A DNA stretch of 64,000 bases from an uncultured Burkholderiales bacterium (GTDB lineage Bacteria; Pseudomonadota; Gammaproteobacteria; Burkholderiales; Eutrophovitaceae): contig CATOSA010000020.1 in NCBI GenBank assembly GCA_951812315.1, positions 1-64,000 of the forward strand, read 5' to 3'. Shown piece by piece: positions 33,191-42,833 of the stretch (position 1 is its first letter; every line of letters begins with the position of its first letter). The translations under genes and the position numbers were made by a program. Below the pieces are notes generated by a model. That model did no database searches. It saw nothing but the letters and a program-made list of their open reading frames with translations, and had not been told where the DNA came from.

Positions 33191-34063
33191 TCATTCAAGC
33201 CGTTCGACTTTGGTAACTCTTTTTAGCTCGCCTTTCCACATTCCAAAGTGCCCGCGTCTTCCGGCAACGAAAATGCCTTCCATCGCAACACGGGCGCCAC
33301 TGTAAGGTTCCAGATTTGCAACGCTTCCAAATGTTGACGGGGTGCTGCCAACCCACAGGCTTATTTGTGGTATCCCCCTATCACTGAGGGAAACGTTTTC
33401 CAGTTCATACACAAAATCGTCGGAAATCCTGATTCGCTTGCCGTGATATAGCTTTGGATTGCGGAGAAGTTTTACGATTCCGATCTTAAGCGAGGATGAC
33501 GCATCACTGTCGGTTGTCAGACGTGACTTCTCTACTGGAAGCAATTGCAGCCTGCGCTTGAGGTAGCGTTGGACGAGTTCAATTGATCGCGCGGCGGGAG
33601 CGGCGTCGCGTGCGGAGAAGTAGCTGACACTCTGCCGATTATCCCCGCAGCGCACCATAAGTGACATGAAATACTTGACTGGATACTCGTAACGCTCTGG
33701 CCGCGGACCGCTTTCCAGTTCGTAGAAACCCCTATGAGCCAAGCCCTTTATCAGTCGGCAAATGCCTTCCGCTGTGTACCAGTTTCGCGACCGTCGGTGG
33801 TAGGCGTAATAGTCATTGTGGTCGGTCGCGGCTGCGTTGATGCTGCCGATAACTTCGTCGTCACGTTTGTATTGGATGAATCCTCTATGGTTGAACTGTG
33901 CGTCAGTTCGCAGGTACCGACTTTCCGTTTCAGTTTCTATGACCCGGTGAAAGTTGAAATGAATAAAGTACGGTCCGGACTCACCATGGGCTGCGGCCGA
34001 ACTCCAAATCGACCACAACAGAAGCATGGCGAGCACACGCGGCGTAGCCCGGCACGTACGCAC
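33191..34063 (-). CDS. Secreted hypothetical protein, about 290 aa
   Basis: From GTG 34063 the product starts VRTCRATPRVLAMLLLWSIW followed by SSAAAHGES, a good signal peptide; the longer frame to 34189 puts 42 unrelated residues ahead of it. A TTGACA lies upstream on the minus strand. The mature part is rich in charged and aromatic residues (YYAYHRRSRNWYTAEG, FSARDAAPAARSIELVQRYL). Its C-terminal 100 residues look like a beta domain (HGKRIRISDDFVYELENVSL; GARVAMEGIFVAGRR), perhaps OB-like. No family recognised. Location periplasmic. Confidence 0.6.
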   Translation of the reverse strand: MRTCRATPRVLAMLLLWSIWSSAAAHGESGPYFIHFNFHRVIETETESRYLRTDAQFNHRGFIQYKRDDEVIGSINAAATDHNDYYAYHRRSRNWYTAEGICRLIKGLAHRGFYELESGPRPERYEYPVKYFMSLMVRCGDNRQSVSYFSARDAAPAARSIELVQRYLKRRLQLLPVEKSRLTTDSDASSSLKIGIVKLLRNPKLYHGKRIRISDDFVYELENVSLSDRGIPQISLWVGSTPSTFGSVANLEPYSGARVAMEGIFVAGRRGHFGMWKGELKRVTKVERLE

Positions 34064-34417
34064 GAATTTGCCAGATGGAATGTCAAGATCAGAAGTCAAT
34101 TGGAGTTGACTTGGATACGCCGGAAATCTCGGAAACTGGTAATTACAGACATGGCTGTGTGAGGTGCTGCCGGCAAAGTGATTTCGCACCGCAAGTGATT
34201 TCAGGGACGAATCAATGCAATGTTACTTTGCACAAGGTGTGCCAGATGAGGCTGGTCACACCAATACTCTATAGGGTCGGCGCCTCATGGCACCGCTTCA
34301 AGCGGCGAATGGCTCAGGTAGTGAAGGAATCGATGCGGACAGTGGCAAGTTCTACTCACCCGTTCGCAGCAAGGCGTTGCTCGACTAATCGAGCAAAGAA
34401 AGTGGAACCGAGAGAAG

Positions 34418-35683
34418 TGGACCCCGAAACTTGGACCCCCGCTTAAGTGAAATCTCCATGGGGTTCAGGCCGCGCTCTTCAACGCCGTTTGTTCGAAGTA
34501 CACCGCATCGGGGGGTACGCCGGTCAAGCCCAGTGTGAGGACGCCGGGTATTGTAAAAACGAAAGTATTTGTCCAGTCCGGCGCGTAATGCCGCCAGCGT
34601 TTCATACGCGCGCAGATACACGTCTTCGTACTTCACACTGCGCCACAACCGTTCGACGAACACGTTGTCGATCCAGCGAGCCTTGCCGTCCATGCTGATC
34701 GTCACTTCGTGGTCCTTGAGAACGCGGGTGAACGCATCGGCCGTGAACTGCGTGCCCTGATCGGTGTTGAATATCTCGGGTGTACCGTAGCCACGCAATG
34801 CCTCTTCGAGCGCCTCGACGCAAAAGTCGCTGTCCATCGTGTTCGACGCCCGCCACGAAAGCACCTTGCGCGTATGCCAGTGCATAATCGCCACGAGCTA
34901 CATGAACCCCTTGGCCATCGGTAGATAACACATATCGCTCGCCCACACCTGGTTGGCCCGCGTGATTGTCATGTCCCTGAGCAAGTAAGGATAGATCTTG
35001 TGTCCCTTGTCTGGCGTGCTGGTGCGCCGCTTCGGCTACAGCGCCCTGATCTGCATCTGACGCATCAGCCGCTGTACGCGCTTACGATTGACCTGCAGCC
35101 CGCGTGTATCGAGTTCGTTGCGAATACGACGGCTTCCGTAGAACGGCAGCTCAAGGTGGAGCTCGTCGATCAGGCGCATCAGCTCAAGGTCTTCGGCTGA
35201 CACCTGTGCGCCGCGATAGTACGCTGTGCAGCGTGCCACTCCGAGTAACTCGCAGCGGCGTGCCCTGGACAGTTCGTGAGCGCTTTGAATCTGTGCTCGG
35301 CGCTCGCTCACCGGTCGCGCCCGAGCAACTTTGACAGAAAATCTTTCTCCATCGTCAGTTGCCCGACCTTGGCGTGCAGCTTCTCGATTTCGCGTTCGGT
35401 GTGTTGCGCCTCAACTGCGTTGCCACCGAACACGTCCTCGGCACTATCGACCAGACGTTTCTTCCAGTCCTGGATCTGATTCGGGTGAACGTCGAACTGT
35501 TCAGCCAGCTCGGCCAGTGTGTGCTCGCCACGCACTGCGCCCAGTGCTACTTTGGCCTTGAAGCTCGCCGTGTGATTTCTTCTCTTTCTACGTGTCATCT
35601 TCGGATCCTCTCTGTGTCGTAAAAGAATAATCCATAAGATTTCACTTATCAGCTATATTTTGGTGTCCAGCCGTTGGGGTCCA
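34418..35683 (-). mobile_element. IS3-family insertion sequence with broken OrfB
   Basis: 1266 bp bounded by TGGACCCC and GGGGTCCA; inside these, GATTTCACTT (right) mirrors AAGTGAAATC (left). OrfA (35598-35308) is intact: an HTH with HTLAELAEQFDVHPNQIQDW and a zipper ending LTMEKDFLSKLLGR. OrfB (35311 down to 34465) has HELSRARRCELLG, NTDQGTQFTADAF and VERLWRSVKYEDVY of the DDE domain. It has amber codons at 35036-35038 and 34898-34900, where relatives have tyrosine, and a one-base slip in a six-G run at 34510-34515 that bypasses the natural stop at 34465. It truncates an OsmC-like gene on its right. No target duplication is seen. Confidence 0.88.
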
Positions 35684-36156
35684 CCTCTAAATTTACCTGG
35701 CGCGCAACCGCGGGTTGGGTTAACGGCACACATACCACGTCAACCATTCAGAAGTATTACGGGCTTGGCGAAGAACAACAGCACCGCACCGAGTTCTCGT
35801 TTGATACCGATCATCCGGAAGTTTTCGCTTCCGAGGACAAGGGCGCTACGCCGGTGGAATTTGTGCTCGTTGGTCTGGCCGGATGCCTGACTGCCGGAAT
35901 CGCCGCTGTCGCACAAAATCGCGGCATTCAGCTTCGCTCGGTCAGGGCCACGCTTGAGGCAGGCATGGACATCCAGGGCATTCTTGGAATGGACCGTGAT
36001 GTCCGTAATGGATTTGAGAGTATCAAGGTCGAATATGACATCGATGCAGATGCGTCCCGAGAAGACATCGAGGCTCTGGTGGCCCAGTCGCAGAAGCGCT
36101 CGGCTGTGTTTGACATCATCACGAACCCGACGGATGTATCGGTCTCAGTGAGATGA
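35684..36156 (+). pseudogene. OsmC-family protein, N-terminus removed by IS3
   Basis: About 157 residues of OsmC-like sequence: KFTWRATAGWVNGTHTTSTI, GATPVEFVLVGLAGCLTAGI (with the peroxidatic-type cysteine region), and KRSAVFDIITNPTDVSVSV. Homologues have about 30 more residues before KFTWRAT. Here the IS end lies directly at that point, and the only start is inside the IS (TTG 35674). The second cysteine of Ohr/OsmC peroxidases is not obvious. Stop overlaps the next ATG by four bases (36153-36156). Confidence 0.8.
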
Positions 36157-37356
36157 CTGCCATGATCAAGCGCGCGGCGCAATCTGTTGCCGGTAGAACT
36201 GATGCCGTTGTTATTGGTGCAGGGCATTCCGGACTTGCAATGAGTCGATGTCTCGCCGCGCGTTCGATCAATCATGTGATTCTGGAGCGCGGCGAGATTG
36301 CCAACAGCTGGCGCCATGAGCGCTGGGATTCGCTGCGACTTCTGACGCCGAACTGGATGAGCACATTACCGGGATATGACTACGTTGGTGATGATCCGCA
36401 TGGTTACATGTCCATGCAAGAGGTCATCGGCTTTATTTCCGGCTATGCCCACGCCAGTTCGGCGCCTGTTCGGACCGGGACGACGGTGACTTCGGTCGAA
36501 CTGTACCAGGGTTGCTTTCGCATTGTCACCGATCGTGGCGAGTGGCGATGTCGCGCTGTCGTTGTGGCCAGCGGCGCATTTAACGTTCTGGTGGTGCCGG
36601 CGGTCAGCAAGGCCGTGCCTGAAAAGGTGACGCAACTTACGCCACGCCATTACCGTAACCCGCAACAGCTGGAACCCGGCGGGGTCCTTGTCGTAGGTGC
36701 GTCTGCGACTGGCGTGCAGCTGGCTGACGAAATCCGGCGTGCTCGACGACCGCTACGACATTGTCGACGACGTTGTCAGGGCACGGGGTGTCCCGTCGCC
36801 ACAGCTAATCGGTTCGGTACAAGGCAGGACGCTGGATCTGAATGCATTGGCAAAAATCGGCGTTCGACTCGCGGGCAGACTTGTCGGTGTCCGTAGCGGC
36901 AAAGCGCAGTTCTCCGGCTCATTGCGAAATGTATGCGCATTGGCAGACCTCAAGATGGAGCGTTTGCTGAGCGCCATCGACGCCTGGGCTTGTCGTTACG
37001 GTTATGCCAGTGAAATCGATTCCTCTGCAGCGTTTGAGCCAACCAGGGTTGAAAAGTTACCATGTCTGAATCTCGGTCTGACAAACGGCGAGATCCGTAC
37101 CATAGTCTGGGCAACCGGCTTTCGCCCGGATTACTCCTGGCTCAACGTCCCTGTGCTCGATCACAAAAGACAGTTTCGACACGACGGCGGCGTCGCTGAT
37201 GTACCCGGCGTTTACGTTATGGGGTTGCCATTTCTGCGTCGCCGCAAATCGAGTTTCATACACGGGGCAGAAGACGATTCTCGAGAACTCAGCGAACATA
37301 TCTCTGGCTACCTTGACATGATCTCGCACCGCCAGCTTGCAGGATTCGCAGCGTAG
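36153..37356 (+). pseudogene. Flavin-dependent monooxygenase-like oxidoreductase with internal deletion
   Basis: The first frame has the FAD motif VVIGAGHSGLAMSRCL, RHERWDSLRLLTPNWMSTLP, and the NADPH motif VLVVGASATGVQLADEI. The second frame, one base over, starts SGVLDDRYDIVDDVVRAR and runs through IVWATGFRPDYSW and GVYVMGLPFLRRRKSSFIHG. Homologues have roughly 40 residues between ADEI and GVLDD (NADPH-site basic stretch and a RGRDI segment); these are missing, with a frame change at about 36735. The deletion removes NADPH-binding residues, so it is a true pseudogene and not a single-base error. Confidence 0.85.
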
Positions 37357-37389
37357 CGTGTTTTCATGTCCAATGGTCAATTCAGCGGA

Positions 37390-37901
37390 ATGGTCGACGT
37401 ATTTGTGGAGTGGGAACTCAATGCCCCGCTCGATGAACACGGCGCTCGGCGAATGACGCATGACGGCGATCGGTGTCGAACTTTGCACCCCGGGTGCAGT
37501 TTCAGGAAAGTCTGCTCGACGATGCGGGGCGCCGGCTCATTTGCCATTTCCGGGCACCGGATGCGGAGTCGGTGCGCATGGCACTGCGATGTTTCGGTGC
37601 ACAGATCGATATGCTCTGGCCCGGAACGGTTCTGGATGCGGCGGACGCGGAGACTGGCAACGTGGTCGTTGAATATAATCTACGTCATTCAGGAACTACT
37701 GAAGGCGACGACGTAACAGATTCGATCGCGGCAGAAGCGTTTGAACGCTTTGGCTTTAACCTCGTCCGTGCGATCGTTTCGCGCGATGGCACGCGCATGA
37801 TTTGTCTCTATGATGCGCCGGACGCGAATTCCATCATGCTCGCTCGAGCCCGGAACGAATCGGGAACGCATTCAGTGTGGCCGTGCCGGCGGCTGGTCTA
37901 G
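37390..37901 (+). pseudogene. DUF4242 (nickel-binding-like) protein, frameshifted
   Basis: One frame begins MVDVFVEWELNAPLDEHGAR. After a shift near 37465-37475 a second frame continues with QFQESLLDDAGRRLICHFRA, APDAESVRMALR and later GTRMICLYDAPDANSIMLA, ending at 37901. The APDAxSVR pattern twice indicates two tandem DUF4242 units. Part of the same decayed block as OsmC and the monooxygenase. Function in the family unknown. Confidence 0.65.
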
Positions 37902-38312
37902 GGTTGCGTTGGCAGCAACTGTTTTCCTGAACGCCTGTTTTCCTGAACACCGGTGCGTATTCGAGAAAACTGCCTTATCGATCCCGGTTTCGTATCGTAC
38001 GGATTGCCAATCCGCGGTTGAACGAACTCAAGTGGCAGTTGTCCGACGCGAACCAATTGTCCTTAAGTGTGCGTTCAGTTTCGTGGTTGAACCAAATCCG
38101 GTGGCACCAGCATAAACCTTGCTTTGGAAACCTTATAATGTGCGGCATGTTTCGAATCGAAATCGCGTTCTTCGAGACCGTGAACTTTATTTTCCGACAG
38201 CCTCACCCATAGTCGCCATGCCTGATACGGGCGAACTTCCATCCGCTCCCGTTCGCGGCGCTATCAATGTTCGTGACGAAAAGCATCGTCACTGAAACAA
38301 CATTAAACAAAC
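37902..38312 (+). other. Intergenic region upstream of the MscS gene
   Basis: 411 bases without a supported gene. CTGTTTTCCTGAAC occurs twice (37919-37932, 37935-37948). A TATAAT at 38134-38139 is the best -10 candidate for the channel gene, though its -35 is poor. Confidence 0.45.
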
Positions 38313-38369
38313 ATGAAAATATTTCGAGTACTTCTGTATATCGCGTTATTGACGTAGCCACCAGTTGCA

Positions 38370-40226
38370 GTGTTTTCGCAGAAGGCGTCACCGCCATCGG
38401 AGGATCAGCCAGAGTCGACAGAATCGGGCGCCGAACGCGTTGCGCGTATGGAACGCGTTATTGAATCAGACAAGGCGCGGCTCTCGGGGTTGACCAAGGA
38501 TCTGATGGAGCGCGCCTCGCAGTTCGAACGAACGAGTGCGGATGTCGTGAGACGCGAGACCGAACTGACGGAGATGCGCGCGCGCCTCGAATTGATCTCT
38601 GATCCGGAAGCGGTGGCCGAACTGGAAGAAGAGATCGCAGCCGCCGAAGAAAAATACGAGCTGGTCAAGCAACTGGCCGACCTCGCGCTACAGGCGGAGA
38701 AAGCGGTGCGCGGGCAGATACGGACGCTCGAACAGAAGGTCGGCATTGACAAAAAAGCGCTGGATGAGGCCTTGGGCAAAGGCGACTTGCCGGAAATTAT
38801 TGAACCGCCAGTCAGCGCTACACCAACAGGGCAAACAGCGACACAGACGCCATCTCAGCCGGGCGTTACGCCGGGAGTAGTTCCTGGATTGCCGGGTGTG
38901 CCGGCGTCAACCCCGCAAGGCGTTATTCGGGAGACACTTCCGGATACACCGGAACAGATAGAAGCGCGTAAGCAGGCGGCGAGATCCAAACTCGAAGCGG
39001 AACTGGCGGAGCAGGCGGTGCTGACTTTCCTGGAGCGCAAGGCGGCACTTCAGCAGCAAATCGATCTGGAGGAATCGTTACTGCAAACCGCGACGCAATC
39101 AAAAGCGCTTGCTGGCCAGGGGCTGCAAATTCGGCAGAGAGAGCTGGACGCCGCAAAACGAACAGGTGACGAGGCCCAAGTGGCGCAGGCGCGGGAGAAA
39201 CTCGACCGGATCATAACGGCGGTCCAGAAACTCGATGAGGAGATAAGTTACCGAGAGACGACGCTCGAAGGTTTCGACAAGAGAATGCAGGCATTGCATG
39301 ACGAGCAGGCGATGGTCACGCAAGAGGCTGAACTGAAGCGTGAGGAAGCCGCAACCGCAGAGAAGCAAAGTGTCTGGCTCAGCAGTCCGCTTCATCCGGC
39401 AAATGTCATGCGCTGGGGGCTGAACCGCGGACCCAACATAATTGCGGTGATGATTGTTGTGTTGGTGTTGCTCGTCATCATCCGGCATTCTGTGCAAAAG
39501 GTCGCGCGGGCGATGGTCGGCAAAGGCCGCAGGCATCGACGTGACGCGATCACTCGCGCCGATACGCTCGCGCTCAGCTTTGGAAGCGCTGCGACGGTGA
39601 TTGTCGCCGTCATCGGAATATTTCTGATGTTCGAAGCGGCGGGCGTGGACATTGCGACTGTTCTCGGCGGTGCTGCCGTTCTTGGTGTCGCGATCGCATT
39701 CGGTGCGCAGAACCTGATGCGCGATTATTTCAACGGTTTCATCATCCTGATAGAAGATCAGTTTGAACTCAATGATCTGGTCACGATCGGAAAAATCACA
39801 GGCCGGGTCGAATCCGTTAGTTTGCGCACGACTGCACTGCGCGATTTGAAAGGGAAGCTGCATTTCATACCCAATGGCGAAATAAAGTCGGTTACCAATC
39901 GCTCTTACGATTGGGCTCGCATTGTTTTCGACATACGTGTGTCCTACAAGGAAAGCGCCGATCAGGTGATGGCAGAAATACTTTCCGTCGCTCAGGAAGT
40001 CTGTGCCGAAGAAAAATACAAGGATGGCGTTATAGAACCACCGCAGATGCTCGGTGTTGATCAGTTCACCGAGTTTGGCATGATCGTCAAATGTCTTCTC
40101 AAGGTCGCGCCTTCGCATTTGTTTGAAATCAGGCGTGAGATTCTGCGGCGTATAAAGAATCGTTTTGACGAACTCGGCATCGAAATTCCGATGGCCGATG
40201 CGGCGGCGCTGCCAGCTCGAACTTGA
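38370..40226 (+). CDS. MscS-family mechanosensitive channel with coiled-coil N-terminus
   Basis: 618 residues from the GTG at 38370. Residues 20-330 are periplasmic and mostly coiled coil, interrupted by a Pro/Gly/Thr-rich linker (about 150-190). Membrane helices lie near 350-370, 405-425 and 430-450; the last has the pore-helix pattern GGAAVLGVAIAFGAQNLMRDYF. The MscS beta domain follows (EDQFELNDLVTIGKITGRVE; FIPNGEIKSVTNRS) and an alpha-beta C-terminus. A natural start is ATG 38313, giving the signal peptide MKIFRVLLYIALLT, but an in-frame TAG at 38355-38357 interrupts it. From 38370 the protein would lack export. It releases solutes on hypo-osmotic stress. Confidence 0.85.
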   Translation: MFSQKASPPSEDQPESTESGAERVARMERVIESDKARLSGLTKDLMERASQFERTSADVVRRETELTEMRARLELISDPEAVAELEEEIAAAEEKYELVKQLADLALQAEKAVRGQIRTLEQKVGIDKKALDEALGKGDLPEIIEPPVSATPTGQTATQTPSQPGVTPGVVPGLPGVPASTPQGVIRETLPDTPEQIEARKQAARSKLEAELAEQAVLTFLERKAALQQQIDLEESLLQTATQSKALAGQGLQIRQRELDAAKRTGDEAQVAQAREKLDRIITAVQKLDEEISYRETTLEGFDKRMQALHDEQAMVTQEAELKREEAATAEKQSVWLSSPLHPANVMRWGLNRGPNIIAVMIVVLVLLVIIRHSVQKVARAMVGKGRRHRRDAITRADTLALSFGSAATVIVAVIGIFLMFEAAGVDIATVLGGAAVLGVAIAFGAQNLMRDYFNGFIILIEDQFELNDLVTIGKITGRVESVSLRTTALRDLKGKLHFIPNGEIKSVTNRSYDWARIVFDIRVSYKESADQVMAEILSVAQEVCAEEKYKDGVIEPPQMLGVDQFTEFGMIVKCLLKVAPSHLFEIRREILRRIKNRFDELGIEIPMADAAALPART

Positions 40227-40474
40227 GGTTCGATCATGTCTCGTACGAACTCATAATTTTTGACTGTCGACTGACTACTGGCGCTCGGCTGGATGACGCA
40301 GGGCAAACTCGCTGTGTTGTGTAACAGCGTTTCTGACGTGACCAGCCGGGACAGGGCAGGTGGTCTGGAATCTGATCACGTGGATCGTGTGACGCTAATG
40401 TGAATTGAAGAGTCCATGGGCCAATCGTTGCCGGAAAACTGCCACTATCAAAGATCGTCAGGGAAGGAGTCGAA

Positions 40475-40864
40475 TTGAATCAATTGGAGAAAAACAAACA
40501 GACGGTTACCGCGTTCTATGACCTTATGTTCAATCAGAACAAGCCGCGCGAGGCAATCGAGCGTTATACCGGCGCGCAGTACATTCAGCACAATCCTGAA
40601 GTGGCTGATGGAAAGGACGCATTCATTGCGTATTTCGAGCGTATGGCAGCGGAGTATCCTGACAAACGGGTGTCGTTTAAAAAGGTAATCGCGGAAGGGA
40701 ATTACGTGGTGCTGCATTGTCATCAGGAATGGCCCGATTTTCAGGATCGCGACTGGGCAGGCATAGACATATTCCGGTTGGACCCGACGGGAAAAATCGT
40801 TGAGCACTGGGACGTGTTGCAGGTCGTGCCCGGGAAAGCGGCGAACTCGAATACGATGTTCTAG
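40475..40864 (+). CDS. NTF2-like (SnoaL-type) protein
   Basis: 129 residues with the small cone-shaped NTF2 fold pattern: [48 protein letters not shown], and [20 protein letters not shown]. Such proteins are isomerases, cyclases or ligand-binding. Similar short proteins are often described as predicted SnoaL-like aldol condensation enzymes. Starts at TTG 40475 with AAGGAG six bases upstream. Stand-alone. Confidence 0.85.
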   Translation: MNQLEKNKQTVTAFYDLMFNQNKPREAIERYTGAQYIQHNPEVADGKDAFIAYFERMAAEYPDKRVSFKKVIAEGNYVVLHCHQEWPDFQDRDWAGIDIFRLDPTGKIVEHWDVLQVVPGKAANSNTMF

Positions 40865-40988
40865 GGAAGCATTTTAGTATCTATGCGCAAGCCCGGGACA
40901 TTGCATCGCAAACGTTAGACCTCGCCGCAGTGAAATGTGTGGCGCGTTGACACAATCCGGGCGTCGCAAAATTTACCCCAGTTGAATA

Positions 40989-41324
40989 ATGGCTCAGCCA
41001 TTTCTCGAGAATCTCAAAGCGCTGGTTGATCGACACCTGCCTGCCGAGCAGCATTTGGCATGCAAACATTTTTTCAGCGGAGCGGCACTCTACGCGAACG
41101 GTGTAATGTGTGCGTCGCTGACGCTGGTCGGTCTCGCGTTCAAGTTCCCGCCTGAGTTGCGCAGCGAGTTCATAGATAGTGGTGTGGCCTCGAGCTTGAA
41201 GTACTTCGCCAAGTCCCCGATAAAAAAGGGCTATGTGCTGTTTTCGGATTTTGAGGACGTCAGTGATGAGGACATGGCGAGGTATTTCGGTATAGCTGTA
41301 GCGCATGTCCGATCGATGGCCTGA
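40989..41324 (+). CDS. TfoX/Sxy N-terminal domain-like protein
   Basis: 111 residues. CKHFFSGAALYANGVMCASL followed by LAFKFPPELRSEFI, LKYFAKSPIKKGYVLFSDF and a last helix resembles the TfoX_N domain (xFGGxxLYxxGxxFA...LxLK). TfoX/Sxy proteins act in competence regulation, but short stand-alone relatives have no known role. Match is moderate. Confidence 0.68.
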   Translation: MAQPFLENLKALVDRHLPAEQHLACKHFFSGAALYANGVMCASLTLVGLAFKFPPELRSEFIDSGVASSLKYFAKSPIKKGYVLFSDFEDVSDEDMARYFGIAVAHVRSMA

Positions 41325-41390
41325 ACAGGCATATCAGTTCGCGATCCGGACAAGACAGTCAAGGTCGATATATGCCGGATAGGTCATGTT

Positions 41391-41903
41391 GTGGATTCGG
41401 TAGCGAAACTGGTTGACTCAATTTCAGGCACGCTGGCGTCAGCTGCCAACGGAGACGAGCAGAGTATCATTTTGCTCGCAGTGATCTACGTACTGTTGGT
41501 GTGCAGCTATTCAGTTATCTGGCAAATGCGCGTGAACGCGTGGCCGAGCGTGACTGGACGCCTTGAAAAGCTTGGATTGCGCAAGTTTGGTGCAACGGAG
41601 TATGTAAGGGCGAATCAGGATTACGTGAGTGATGCCTTGTATACCTACCAGGTCAATGGCCAAGAATACAAGGGTAAGCGCGTTTCGCCCTGGGTGATGG
41701 TCGCTTCGTATAATCTGCGCGGGCTGTTGCGCTTGCAAAACAAGGGTGTGGGTGTTCACAGCGCCAACGAAGTGACGGTCTATTACAATCCTGCAAAGCC
41801 GGAAAAGAGCTTTCTGGTGAAGACCGGTCCTTTCAGTCAGATATTCACCGCACTGATTGGAATAGGGCCGTTATTGTTTTACCTCGCCAGGTATTCGGGT
41901 TAG
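41391..41903 (+). CDS. DUF3592 membrane protein
   Basis: 170 residues: membrane helix at about 22-42 (SIILLAVIYVLLVCSYSVIW), a DUF3592 domain (WPSVTGRLEKLGL, DALYTYQVNGQEYKGKRVSP, NEVTVYYNPAKPEKSFL) and a second helix at the end (IFTALIGIGPLLFYLA). Starts at GTG 41391. Family function unknown, expected in the inner membrane with the domain between the two helices. Confidence 0.82.
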   Translation: MDSVAKLVDSISGTLASAANGDEQSIILLAVIYVLLVCSYSVIWQMRVNAWPSVTGRLEKLGLRKFGATEYVRANQDYVSDALYTYQVNGQEYKGKRVSPWVMVASYNLRGLLRLQNKGVGVHSANEVTVYYNPAKPEKSFLVKTGPFSQIFTALIGIGPLLFYLARYSG

Positions 41904-41993
41904 ATTGATCGCGTTCAAGCGCAATCACCGGATGCTGGCGACTTAATGAACTGAAAGCGGCAACCTGAGCAATAATGCTACGGAGGAGAATTC

Positions 41994-42797
41994 ATGAGAA
42001 GCGGAAATAAAGTCGCAAGGTCCCTGCGTATTTTGCGCGAGACCGGAAGAGTAATGGCGATCGCAACCGGGTCGGCCTTGCTGATCCTGTCTGGCAGTGC
42101 TTTGGCAATGCAGGCGGGTGACGTTGTCGTGACGCCCGAAAATCGCGCGATCGTCGACGCTGCGGACCGCAGTGAAGACGATCGCGTTACTGATGAGCGC
42201 CGCTATCCCGGCAAGATGCTCACGTTCTTCGGCGTACAACCCGGAATGAATGTGCTTGATATCGGCACCGGGCGCGGTTACACGACTGAACTGCTTGCCC
42301 GCGCGGTCGGGCCATACGGCTCGGTCATCGTCCAGAACGACAGCACTATTTCGGAGCGCTTTCTGAAAGGCGAAACGCCGTCTCGTTTCAGCAAGGACGT
42401 CATGAAGAACGTGACTTATGTAGTGCGTCCGTACGATGACCCGGTTCCGGCGGGCACAAATGATCTTGACCTGATAACGGTGATATTCGCGTATCACGAT
42501 ATGGAATGGCTGGGCAGAGACCGTGCGGCAACGAACCGCAGCTTCTTCAACGCACTGAAATCCGGCGGGCACGTAGTCGTCGTTGACCATGCCGGCAATG
42601 CGGGCACCGGGGTATCGGAATCGAAGACCACCCATCGCATCGAAGAAAGCGTCGTTCACCAGGAATTTAACGCTGCCGGCTTCCAGCTCGTGGATGTGGC
42701 GACATTTCTGCGCAATCCGGATGACCCGCGCACTGAAAGTTTCCGACAGTCGACAGTTCCCTCGGACCGTTTCGTGCTGAAATTTCGCAAGCCCTGA
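41994..42797 (+). CDS. Exported class I SAM-dependent methyltransferase-like protein
   Basis: 267 residues. An N-terminal signal peptide (MAIATGSALLILSGSALAMQ) follows a charged n-region. The body has ERRYPGKMLTFFGVQPGMNV with LDIGTGRGYTTELLARAVG (AdoMet motif I), VIFAYHDMEW and VVVDHAGNAGTG. This is the predicted-methyltransferase group (COG4798) that is oddly exported to the periplasm, where AdoMet is not known to occur; real activity is therefore unclear. GGAGGA precedes ATG 41994. Confidence 0.85.
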   Translation: MRSGNKVARSLRILRETGRVMAIATGSALLILSGSALAMQAGDVVVTPENRAIVDAADRSEDDRVTDERRYPGKMLTFFGVQPGMNVLDIGTGRGYTTELLARAVGPYGSVIVQNDSTISERFLKGETPSRFSKDVMKNVTYVVRPYDDPVPAGTNDLDLITVIFAYHDMEWLGRDRAATNRSFFNALKSGGHVVVVDHAGNAGTGVSESKTTHRIEESVVHQEFNAAGFQLVDVATFLRNPDDPRTESFRQSTVPSDRFVLKFRKP

Positions 42798-42833
42798 TAT
42801 GACCGAAATTCTGCCGCGGCATCGCAATGGGGT

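Noticed and set aside
34195-34417. Possible N-terminal part of the OsmC gene left of the IS3
   Set aside because: Translation of the left flank in all frames shows no OsmC-like N-terminus, so the missing part was deleted or lies elsewhere.
39099-40118. 339-codon open frame opposite the MscS gene
   Set aside because: Shadow of the channel gene; no recognisable domain or ribosome site.
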